Source of the DNA: Boesenbergia rotunda
Lineage: Eukaryota; Streptophyta; Magnoliopsida; Zingiberales; Zingiberaceae
NCBI GenBank assembly: GCA_024364735.1
Contig: JAGFNQ010002597.1
Span: 585,525-649,524, forward strand
Direction of reading: 5' to 3'
Length of the DNA stretch: 64,000 nt
Shown one piece after another: positions 55,012-64,000 of the stretch. The notes below the pieces were generated by a model. The model was not told where the DNA came from and made no database searches. It saw only the letters and a list, made by a program, of their open reading frames with translations. A program made the position numbers and the translations under genes. Position 1 is the first letter of the stretch. Each line of letters begins with the position of its first letter.

Positions 55012-56116
55012 TGATCCTGTCGACAAGCGAAGATCGGTTCTCGCCCGGTTGACTCGGTCAGACCAAGATGACCCGGTCTACTATGACTCGGGGGGTCGGG
55101 GTCGAGCTCAAATAGGGACAAGGATAAAATCACTCGGCTTGGACCAAAACAGAGTTCACAAAGTAGCGGTGTGGTTGCAAAATGACAGCAATCCCCTCTT
55201 TGGAGCCAAAGGGGGGGTTTATATAGGGGGGAGGAAGCTCTCTGACTTGTCAGGGATGTCTTATCTCATTAAGGCCGGATCAGTTGGCAGACTGGGCTAA
55301 TGATAATTTTCGCTGCCCTGTGAGACTGCTACAGTCGCCTAACAATCTGTCCCCTCTGTTCCTTCTGAGCCTCATTAATGCGGGTGATTATGCAGAGTTC
55401 TGCTTATGTCAGAGACTTCTTTCTTATAAGGAGGAGATTTGACAGGCTCTGGCATTGATGTGGCCTCCTCATGATTACAGTCCTTTCCTGACTCAAGGCG
55501 CCTTGCTTTAAGTGTCCGATCCCGGGCGTCTTACCTCGAGCACCAAACCTCGGGGATCCTGTCTCAAATGCCTGACCTCGGGCATCTTACGCCGAGCACC
55601 TGACCTCGGATAGCCCGTCCAGAGTGCCTGACCTCGGGCATCTTACCCCGAGCACCTGACCTCGGATAGCCCGTCTCGAATGCATGACCTCAGGCGTCTT
55701 ACCCTGAGCGCCAGACCTCGGGTAGCCTGTCCAGAGTGCCTGACCTCGGGCGTCTTACCCCGAGCGCCAAACCTCGGGTAGCCTGCCCAGAGTGCCTGAC
55801 CTCGGGCATCTTACCCCGATCGAGCACCTGACCCCGTGTAACCTGTCCCGAGTGCCTGATCCCGAGCGTCTTACCCCGAGCGCCAGACCTCGGGTAGCCT
55901 GTCTCGAGTGCCTGACCTCGGTCGTGGCAAGTTAGGCATTCGCTTGTATCCCTGCTTTTATTCTTTTCTACCCGACCCATGTCTGGCCCGGGTTCTTCCC
56001 ATCGAACTGCCCTCGGCCGGGCTTAATCTGGTCGGGTTCCTGGCTCACTCAAAAACCCACTCGGCCCTACTTATAAAAAATACCCGACCGGACCACGAAA
56101 CACCCCGACCGGATCA
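55012..56116 (-). repeat. Tat-type solo LTR
   Basis: It begins TGATCCTGTCGAC and ends GACCGGATCA, perfect TGATCC/GGATCA ends. ACGAC flanks both sides (55007-55011 and 56117-56121). Removing it restores the sequence seen in the intact LTR copy at about 60012-60030 (TTCAACGACTATTTTTTGAA). The length of 1105 bp and the first bases match the LTR at 3469, but the middle has diverged. A TATA-like box on the minus strand lies near 55216-55226. Confidence 0.9.
55510..55925. repeat. 56-bp tandem repeat in the solo LTR
   Basis: About seven units with CCTGACCTCGGGCATCTTAC and GCACCTGACCTCGGATAGCC, starting near 55571, 55627, 55683, 55739 and 55795 (step 56). CTCGGG/CCCGAG pairs in each unit can form hairpins. 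Confidence 0.9.
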
Positions 56117-56629
56117 ACGACTATTTTTTGAAGCTTAATCGAGATCTTAATCGATTGCTGAATTGATTCAACATCTTTCTGTGATTTCGCGCAATACCGT
56201 CGTAATCGATTGCCTAATCGATTACGGTCTCCCTTAATCGATTGCCCAATCGATTACGGTTCCCCTTAATTGATTAAGAGGAGGTTGAATCAATTACATA
56301 ATCAATTCAGCCTACTTTTGTTCTCGCGACACAACTCTCCCAATCGATTACCTAATCGATTCACTCCTTCCTTAATCGATCACCCAATCAATTAAGAAGA
56401 CTTCTGTTCGCGAGAAACCAACGCTAACTCAATCGATTGACCCTAATCCTAACTTGTGTACACAAGTCTAGGGTTCCCTTGCCTAACCCCGGTCAAACGT
56501 GACCTGTTAGGACTTCCTCACTAAGTGTTCGATCAAACTTTTGACCGACTTAGATTGTCCCTTGCTTAGTTCCAAACCAGATTTGCCTAACCCCGGTCAA
56601 ACGTGACCTGTTAGGACTTCCTCACTAAA

Positions 56630-57886
56630 TCCAAACCAATTCAAGTCTAGGTCCAAACCACCATCCAAGATACCCCAACCCAATCTAATTAGGATAGGTT
56701 AGCTAACTTCCATAGATCTGACTCAAAAATAGTAACTCACGACAGATATGGAATCACCATAACAAATAGGATCAAAACTGATTCCTTACAAAACTCCCCA
56801 GCTCTGAACTGATCCAAAGTCGAAGGAGCAGCTAAAATCCCAAACCAACTTCGATCAAGAACTAATTCAACCAAGAACAGATCTAAAGCAATAAGAACAA
56901 GACCTAATTCCCATGATCTACCATAGCATACCACCAAGACTGAAACAAGAAACCCCAACATGACACAGATTATCCACAGCCTAGCAAAAATAGAGAAAGG
57001 AAGTCAAATCCCATCCAAATTCGACATGATAAAAAACATAGCATGCTAAAACGAATCAGAGACCTAAATTCAATCAGATCTACACCAAGAGAGTCTTACC
57101 TTAGATCGATCGATCGCGAGCTTGACCCTCTGCTCTGAATTGGAAAAGAAACCCAACAGAAGAGTTAAGCACAAGAAACACACTCTAGATCACAGAAATC
57201 ACATCCCAAAAATCAAATTAGAAACCAAGAGGGATCCACAACAGAACAATCATGGAAGAGACAGAACAAACTAAATCTCCTCCTCGACCTACCCGGAAAT
57301 CGGAGATGGAAGACGACGCTCTGCTCCGCTTGGATCCGAGCTACCCTATTGCAACCGTAGAAGGATGGCGATCGTGCACACGAACTGATTAGAGCCTGCT
57401 GGAGGAGATGATAGTGACTCCAGTCCACCGGATCTCGGCTAGAACCGACGACACTACAGCAAGAGAGAGACGGGGTCGACTCCAACCTCCCGGTTGAACG
57501 TCGACCGGCGATCCGCGAGCCTTGGTGGCGTCGGTCGAGAAAAGGAGAGGACGAAAGGACCATGACATTGCCGATCGCTCCATGAGGGTGGAGTTCGCCG
57601 ATCGCACCGTGAGGGGAGAGGAAAAGAAGTCGAACGAAGAGTTGCGGCCGATTAGGTTATCGCGAGAAGAAGGTATTAAACGATGGCGACTTTTGCATTT
57701 AACCCCTCCAGATTTAGCTCAACCAACGCAAGCCCTTAAGTTTGGTTAACTTTACCTTTTAGCCCCTCTAATTTTCAGTATTTTAACATTAAGGGTAGTA
57801 AGTCCTTAAAAATGCCCCAAAGTGCCAATTTCATCATGGTTGGGTTAACTACCCTTCCAATTTGAGTTGACACTTCCTAGACCTAT
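56630..57886. other. Unidentified block inside the deleted copia element
   Basis: It occupies the place where copia pol should be but encodes no recognised pol domain on either strand. Part of it (57240-57640) is GC-rich with short open frames, the rest is AT-rich. It may be filler DNA or part of another LTR; no target duplication was found. Confidence 0.4.
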
Positions 57887-59483
57887 CTAGGGTATGACAA
57901 ACACACTCTTAAGAACCCAAAACCTATTGGTGCTCCTCGAGTGCTCTAGGTATTCACTAGGGATAACTTCCCTTGATACCATGTTCTTGTCTTGATCAAC
58001 TCTAGGGATGACTTCCCTTGTGACCTTGACTTGACTCCTAGACCTAGATTGAGTTCCATACCTATATGGAACTCTATGGTAAGATGGACCATCATTCTTG
58101 GCTTTAGATTTGTATCCCAAACCTTTCTTGCCCCTAGAGGGTCACTGATTTTCTAAATCTAGGTTTTAATCCTTAGATCCCTTAAGAAGATTTTCTATTC
58201 TTTTGAGAGATTTTTTTAATTTCTCAAGTTTTGATCTCAAAACTTGATTTTCAATCATTATTTCATCAAGGCTTGGTTTTCTAGTATAGCCTTGGCAATT
58301 TTCCTTCTTGGCTTTGGATTTGTTAGGTCTACCATGGAATATTCTAACTTGTTCCCTATCCTTAGATGTGGTAGTTCTAGGATGGAAGACTCTATAGTTC
58401 TCCTAAGATTTTTTATGTCTCCTATTTTCATGATAAATGACATTAAAATGATAAAAATGATTTTTAGCATGTATTTTATCATGATGAAAATAAGTACCAT
58501 TACCTAACGGTACCTTGGAGTTACTCTTGGAGGTTCTCCCGTGATTTGAGCTCCTCCTCTTGGCTTTAGTCGAATCCTTTCCCTTTGGACATTGATTTTG
58601 ATAATGCCCTCTTTGATTGCATGAGAATCATATAATGTGCTTCTTATCCTTGTGTATTTCGGGGTTGATCTCTTTTAGCATCTCCTTGGTCTTGGGTGCC
58701 ACTTGCACCTTATTTTTGACCAATTTGGGGCACTTACTCTTATAGTGTTTTTTCCCTACACTCAAAACAAATGATATGATTTGTATTTTGATAAATTGAA
58801 ATTTCTATACCTTTGCTGGTAGGGGTGGCACATGACTCTTCACTCGATCCGTAGGTAAAGGCTTTTTCTTTTTCCGGAGTTAAAGATCTTTGCTCCCCCT
58901 CAATCCTAGAGGTAGAGACCTCTTGAATTTCCTCCTTGGCCAATGCTTCTTGAATTTCTTCCTCGGATGTTGAGCATCTCTCATCTTCCGAGTCCTCTTC
59001 ATTCGATGAATCTCCCTCTTCGGATTTGTCTTGATTTGGTATAGTGGAAGGATCTTCATGAAGCTTGGTCAACTTACTCCAAAGCTCCTTGGCATCTTGA
59101 TAGTCTCCAATTTGGTTCAAGATGGTGCTTGCCAATAGATTGACCAATAATTTGGTCACTTTGTCGTTGGCCTCGCATCTCTTGATTTGCTTCTTATTCC
59201 ATTTGCTTTTCTTGAGGAGCTTCCTTTTGCTATTTGTTGGAGCTTCAAAGCCCTCCATTAGAGCAAATCATTGCTCTATCTCTATCATGAGAAAATTTTC
59301 AATATTTGTTTTCCAAAGTTTGAAATTGGCTTTGTTATATGGTGGAGGTGCTCGGATGTCGTAGCCGAACTTCATTTTGAAGTTGAACCCGCTTGATAAT
59401 GACTTCTTGAAATTAGGGTTTTTCAAACTTCCTCTTCTTCCTCTAGCTTTTGCTCTCTTAGCGATGAGTCTAAAGAAGAGCAA
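57887..59483 (-). pseudogene. Copia gag region, decayed
   Basis: Gag starts near 59430 (MKFGYDIRAPPPYNKANFKL) and is followed by NFLMIEIEQ and, after a frame break at about 59268, by MEGFEAPTNSKRK and ELWSKLTKLHEDPS, the copia gag (UBN2-like) pattern. An acidic stretch then precedes a CCHC zinc knuckle near 58730-58780 (CFEC...HYKSKCP), which is split by a one-base indel in an A run. Downstream frames to 57887 have no recognised domain. Several stops are present. Confidence 0.8.
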
Positions 59484-59500
59484 ACTTGCTCTGATACCAC
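59484..59500 (-). other. Copia primer-binding site
   Basis: On the minus strand the LTR ends in CCTAACA and is followed by AG and TGGTATCAGAGCAAG, the initiator tRNA-Met primer site. Confidence 0.9.
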
Positions 59501-59501
59501 T

Positions 59502-61050
59502 TGTTAGGACTGATAGGAGAGCTAGAGGGGGGGGGGTAATTAGCTCCGATCTTTGCTCGATGAAGATTTGTTGTAGCGGAAGACTTGAGCAATGCTAACA
59601 CTCAAGGATTTACTTGGCATCCAACTCCTTGAGGTGACTAATCCAAGGAGCCGCTCTCCTCACTCTCTCAAATATTATGAAAGACTTCTTGGCGGAGGTG
59701 GAGAAACCTCGTACAAGCTCTCAAGAAGATACAACAAGAATACAAGCAAATACAAAGAAAATCTTACAAGATTTACAACAATGAGTTCTCTTTGATTTTC
59801 TTGCTTTCTTCTAGCTTGGGATCACCTCTAGAACCTTGAAAATGCAGCAGCACTATGCTCCAAGACTTCTCTTGAAATGACGATAAAAGAGAAGAAGGGC
59901 GTGCAAGGAATGCCAAGAGCTACGCTTCAAACATCTATGAAAACTCTATATACCCATGACCTAGGGTTCTTTAATCGATTACCCAATCGATTACCACGTC
60001 AAACTTAGCCGTTCAACGACTATTTTTTGAAGCTTAATCTATTAGCCAATCGATTAAGAAGATCTTAATCGATTGCTGAATCGATTCAGCACATTTCTGT
60101 GCTTTCGCGCAATACCGCTGTAATCGATTAGATAGTAATTGATTACCTAATCGATTATGTTCTCCCTTAATCAATTGCCCAATCGATTATGATTCCCCTT
60201 AATCGATCGCCTGATCGATTAAGAGGTTGAATCAATTACCTAATCAATTCAGTTTGTTTCTGTTCTCGCGACACAACTCTCCCAATCGATTATCCAATCG
60301 ATTCACTCATTCCTTAATCGATCACCCAATCAATTAAAAAGGTTTCTATTTACGAGAAACTAACGCCTATCGATTGGTCTCAATCCTAACTTTTGTGCAC
60401 AAGTCTAGGGTTCCCTTGCCTAACCCTGGTCAAACGTGACCTGTTAGGATTTCCTCACCAAGTGTCCGATCAAATCTTTGACTGACTTAGATTTTCCCTT
60501 GCCTAGTTCCCAACCAGGTTTGCCTAACCCTCGAGTTAGGTCAAGTCTCTTGGTAGACTTCCACCTTTCAAATGTGCGATCTCCTCGATCCACATGGACT
60601 TCACCTAGTCCCATTAGGACTTTTCCCGTGTCAGCGTGCAATCTCCCTGATCCACCTAGACTTCACCTAGTCTCATTAGGTATGTCTAGTTTTACTAGGA
60701 CTTTTCCTGTACCAGCGTGCGATCTCCCCGATTCACCTGAACTTCACTTAGTCCCATTAGGACTTTTCTTGTGTCAGCGTACGATCTCCCCGATCCACCT
60801 GGAATTCACCTAGTCACACTAGGACTTTTCTTGTGCCAGTGTGCGATCTCCTCGATCCACCTGGACTTCACCTAGTCCTACTAGGACTTTTTTGGTCAAG
60901 TCTCCAGTCAACCTTGTCTCACTTGACTCACACGATATTCGAATATCATTATCAATCATCAAAACTTAAGCTTATCAAGCTTAGCAAACATAAACTCACC
61001 CGAGCCTATTTAAACTATGCCAACCTGACCTAACAAAGATTGTACCAACA
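59502..61050 (-). repeat. 5' LTR of the copia element (1549 bp)
   Basis: Its minus strand starts TGTTGGTACAATC and ends CTATCAGTCCTAACA. It contains an ATCGAT-palindrome array (59960-60390) and about five 62-bp units (60560-60900, with CGATCTCCCCGATCCAC words). The ends define the family also seen as a solo LTR at 31399-35219. Confidence 0.92.
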
Positions 61051-61239
61051 ATAAGAACTTCAAATCTCTTGGGATTGCAATCGACTGCGATTATTCTTGA
61101 AGCCCAAGAAATTCTGTCACCCTCAAGCAATCTAACAAACAGTATGACAATCAAAAGCACTCAACATGTTTTAGTAGAAGCAATATGGTTATGCAATTTG
61201 ATTTTTAACTAATTGATTAAACAGACATAGAGTCAAATA

Positions 61240-61680
61240 AAGATGAACTCATCGAGAGGCCAACAGCAGTAACTCGAAAACAGCCGAAGTTTATCCTTTA
61301 GGTGGTTTAACAACATTGATGGCGGCACCAAAGCCTGTAAAGAATAAATGAAAGTTGGTCAGATTGGTCGTGTTTTTCGCCTAGTTTATCTGAACAGAAT
61401 GAGAAGTATGTTCTCGATTTCAATGGTCTCAACAGTATAGAAGCCACAGGTAAGAACACACTTGGTCAGGGGATCGATTGATCTCGGTAACAAAGTGAAC
61501 AATAGTTTATTCGCTGAACATGGATGTTCCAAGGAAATGGTACATGTGTTGGCCATCAGCAAGCATCACTCGGCCCCTATCTGTATTTGTCCTCATGAGG
61601 AAACTGCACATGTTGCTGTCTATAGATAAACAGTACACAGTGTCACAGTACTCTTTATGATTCTAATCCAACAGAATGAT
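61240..61680 (-). pseudogene. ADH: Alcohol dehydrogenase pseudogene fragment
   Basis: On the minus strand from about 61660 the translation reads SNMCSFL, RTNTDRG, VMLADGQ, YHFLGTSMFSE, then a stop in place of the Tyr of the conserved FSEYTVVH, then TIVHFVTEINRSP, matching the region around the structural zinc of plant medium-chain ADHs. A frameshift restores CVLTCGF near 61445. After a likely intron (acceptor TTCTTTACAG) comes GFGAAINVVKPPKG near 61337-61296, matching GLGATLNVAKPKKG, again with a stop just after. About nine residues after LADGQ are missing. The retained intron indicates a duplicated, not retrotransposed, fragment. Non-functional. Confidence 0.7.
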
Positions 61681-62819
61681 GAACATGAATCAGTAAGTTT
61701 GAACTGCAAAATCTCAAGATTTACTCATTAACAAGAATGCATGCCAGAACAAAGACATGTACAGCTGCAAGTGATAGGTATGGAGGAACAAAATTCAGAT
61801 GTAGCAGGAAATCATCTGGTCTTCTTTTCTTGGCTGTTCTTGAATTCAGATTAATCCGATTATCTTCTTCTTGTTCCTCCTCAGAGGTGATCCCACACCT
61901 GAATCAAAGACATGTACCTAACTAACACAGACTACATACGGTGTACGTTTTTGTCGATATTGAAATGTTGGATTCAATATCTCAATCTTATAATTTACAT
62001 GCATGATACATGATGTAAATCCACATCAGCGAGTCATTCAACCTACTCACTGGCTATTCACGTGAACTTCACGCGGTAGAGCAGACTTTAAAATTATACA
62101 TGCATATATACAATTGTTATTAATATTGCAACAAGTTCATTTTGGTAACACAGTAATATTCCCAACACCTGTCCAATGGAGCTACTACAGCTGCAAGTGA
62201 TGGATATGGAGGACCAGAGAAACAGAGAGGGTTCGATCTGAGTGTGTCGACATGGAACATCAATTAATTTAGTTGCATGATTGGTCTGTGCCTGCATCGT
62301 GTCACTGGCTGTCCTGAAATCAATGCTGCATACGTTGCCTGCACTGTCATTTTGTTATCACTTCGTGTCCACTTTCTAGATATTCTCTTCAATTCTCCCA
62401 CTTTTTAAAATCTCATGTAATGTATATTTGATCGACGTTAATAATGAATACCAGAAACAAGAAAAAGAAGTATGAATTGTGAAAAAATTAATAAAATGCA
62501 TGAAAGAGATCAAATTGTTCTAATTATATGGTTATATAATTACGTAAGTCAAAGGTAAGCATCCTCATCATTAATTCAAAAGACCAAAGTCAACTAATAT
62601 ATAAAACAAACTATATATAATCAACAAAAACAGAGAGCAATGCAAAAAGGATGCTAACTAATTAAGGACACAAAATTAAGTACTTAATGGAAAAATTAAG
62701 TAGCATTCATGCACGCATATATAGATATAGATATATTCACCCTCTTAATTAATCATATTACGTACTCAATTACATCTTCATTGATATATGAAAATACCTC
62801 CATTAATTAATAAAATTAA
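61681..62819. other. Intergenic and 3' flank of the bHLH gene
   Basis: AT-rich. Two similar stretches (AGCTGCAAGTGATAGGTATGG near 61760 and a variant near 62190) suggest a small local duplication. No gene recognised. Confidence 0.45.
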
Positions 62820-63416
62820 TTAGTACATCATTAGATGGCTGCCAAACCCTTGCCGTCTCCCCATGGCTCCGGACGAGGAGGAAGAAGAAGAAGACGAAGA
62901 AGAGGAGAGACCGACGACGACATCGAATTGCGCCGGAAGCGGCGCAGGCGGCGGAGGGTTCGACTGAAGGCAGTGGAGCTGTCGCTTGAGGAACTTGACG
63001 TAGCGGACGGCCTCGTCCAACATGGAGGCGGTGTCCATCTTGGTACCGCCGGGGACCAGGCGCTGCAGGATGCGGATCCGCTCGCTGATGCGCTCCCGGC
63101 GGTGCCTCGCCGCTACGCTCTGCGGGTCGTCGCTGATCCGCACGTTGCGCCGCCGCGGCTTCGCCACCGCGGCCGGGTCGATGTCCACCGGTTGCATAGC
63201 CGCCACCCGGTACATCATCTCCTTCATCGCTCCCAACTCTTCCTCTTCTTCTTCTTCTTCCTCGTCCTCCTCTTCTCCTTCATAACGCTCCGTCTCCACG
63301 TAGCCATGGGACAGTTGGTGCTGATATGGATGCTGAAATAATAGATCATCATCCCAAAGCGCCGTCGTCGCCTGATGATGACGACGATCCCAGAAATTGT
63401 GGGCGACGTTGTCCAT
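62820..63416 (-). CDS. HEC: HECATE1/2-like bHLH transcription factor (subfamily VIIIb)
   Basis: Single exon of 198 aa starting MDNVAHNFWDRRHH. An acidic run (EEEDEEEEEEEEE) comes before the family-specific stretch EMMYRVAAMQPVDIDPAAV, then KPRRRNVRISDDPQSVAARH and the bHLH domain: basic region with RRERISERIR, helix 1 ending in RLVPGG, loop, helix 2 TASMLDEAVRYVKFLKRQL. The basic region carries AxxR in place of the His-Glu-Arg E-box contacts, as in HECATE/INDEHISCENT proteins. A Ser run follows near the C-terminus. HEC proteins act in the nucleus with SPATULA in gynoecium and stem-cell control and influence auxin and cytokinin responses. An in-frame extension to 63437 would need a TTG start and is not used. 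Confidence 0.93.
   Translation of the reverse strand: MDNVAHNFWDRRHHQATTALWDDDLLFQHPYQHQLSHGYVETERYEGEEEDEEEEEEEEELGAMKEMMYRVAAMQPVDIDPAAVAKPRRRNVRISDDPQSVAARHRRERISERIRILQRLVPGGTKMDTASMLDEAVRYVKFLKRQLHCLQSNPPPPAPLPAQFDVVVGLSSSSSSSSSSSSGAMGRRQGFGSHLMMY
63236..63278. repeat. CTT/CTC (Glu-coding) microsatellite in the bHLH gene
   Basis: CTTCTTCTTC-type repeat on the plus strand that encodes the acidic run of the protein; a GAA-rich tract at about 62876-62906 encodes the Ser run. Confidence 0.85.
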
Positions 63417-64000
63417 AAATTCGAACGAGAGAAACAATCACCGAGTATGGGCTGCAGGCAGAATGAGAAGCAGAGTCGTTGCGCAATGGAAGAACAGAAC
63501 AGAGTAAGAGTTTAAATAAACAGAGTAAAGAGATTGGCGCATGGATGGAATACAAAAGGTTTAATTAATATTTGAAGAAAATATATATATGTTTTTGACT
63601 TTTATTTAATTAGTTTATTGAATTGAGTATGGCGAGGGGAATAGAATATGAATAGAATATGGAATAATAATTGATATTAATGTGCGAGTTGAAATGATGA
63701 AAGGGTACAGGCTGTGCTCCTCGTGAATGATTGCAGGCTTTTACACATCTCTAGAGAGATCAGAGATCTCTGGATCATCTCTTTATTTCATGTGTGCATG
63801 CATGACGAACGCTGTGCAGCGAATATTTCCAAGGTATTATTGCATGACCGACCATGGCGTTAAAGTTGCGACTGAAAGTGAAAGTTTCTACGAATTTATG
63901 TACAACAACGAAATCTAGAAGAAATGAGTCACTCACTCTCTGAACACTTGTAACAATCCATTATTATTACTATACATATATAATATATCTTTAAACTAAC
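63417..64000. other. Upstream region of the bHLH gene
   Basis: Presumed promoter and leader on the minus strand. AT-rich, with an ATATAT run near 63580. No other gene or transposon end was seen. Confidence 0.5.

Larger units (their letters stand above)
54483..56630 (-). repeat. 3' LTR of the copia element, truncated and interrupted
   Basis: It matches the 3' part of the LTR at 59502-61050 (TGTTAGGATCGGTAGGAGAG, the ATCGAT array, AAACGTGACCTGTTAGGAC). The homologous start of the LTR, with the 62-bp units and TGTTGGTAC, is missing. A 105-bp tandem duplication carrying CCCCGGTCAAACGTGACCTG occurs at about 56485 and 56590. A solo LTR interrupts it. Confidence 0.8.
54483..61050 (-). mobile_element. 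Internally deleted Ty1/copia element with target duplication
   Basis: The minus-strand element has a complete 5' LTR (59502-61050), a primer-binding site and gag, but no protease, integrase, RT or RNase H. The 3' LTR starts at 54483 and is homologous only to about 56600. ATAAG flanks both ends (54478-54482 and 61051-61055), which ties the two ends to one insertion event. A Tat-type solo LTR (55012-56116) sits in the 3' LTR. An unrelated block (about 56630-57880) lies where pol and the start of the 3' LTR should be. Confidence 0.88.

Noticed and set aside
62820..63437. Longer HECATE-like protein starting seven codons upstream
   Set aside because: The upstream codon at 63435-63437 is TTG; the first ATG in frame is at 63416 and fits the family start.

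Overview
This is nuclear DNA from a flowering plant: GT-AG split genes, plant-only families (MCTP, BYPASS1-like, gibberellin 20-oxidase, HECATE-type bHLH), a chloroplast gene fragment, and dense nested LTR retrotransposons. The very GC-rich third positions of the intronless genes suggest a monocot, but that is inference and I do not name a species.

Layout. 1-4.6 kb: the 5' part of a minus-strand Ty3/gypsy Tat-clade element (LTR, gag, protease, RT, RNase H), running off the left edge. 6.1-9.2 kb: an intact intronless MCTP gene. 9.4-15.7 kb: a decayed Ty1/copia element with both 297-bp LTRs and a target-site duplication, interrupted by a hAT-type MITE and by a solo LTR of the Tat family. 16.65-19.44 kb: a complete six-exon gene for the spliceosomal Sm protein E (88 aa). 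21.3-23.0 kb: a Tourist-like MITE with a Mutator-type foldback MITE inside it, then a tRNA-derived SINE. 23.7-24.7 kb: a BYPASS1-like gene. 27.4-27.8 kb: a decayed chloroplast psbD fragment. 30.4-45.6 kb: a complete but degenerate Tat-clade element with LTRs at both ends, a gene-like unit on the opposite strand, a 172-bp dimeric tandem array, and a copia solo LTR that itself holds another solo LTR and a second copy of the hAT MITE. 46.4-47.8 kb: a three-exon gibberellin 20-oxidase. 54.5-61.05 kb: an internally deleted copia element with its duplication, cut by another Tat-type solo LTR. 61.2-61.7 kb: an alcohol dehydrogenase pseudogene fragment. 62.8-63.4 kb: a HECATE1/2-like bHLH gene.

Five host genes look functional: MCTP (plasmodesmal/ER signalling), SmE (pre-mRNA splicing), a BYPASS1-like protein, GA20ox (gibberellin synthesis) and HEC-like bHLH (gynoecium and meristem development). 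They are independently transcribed units separated by transposon blocks and do not form one pathway. Matching short direct repeats let me set insertion boundaries for eleven transposable elements and order many events. I found no clearly new biological system. The item closest to one is the promoter-bearing gene lying antisense inside the Tat element, a feature known for this clade but little understood.
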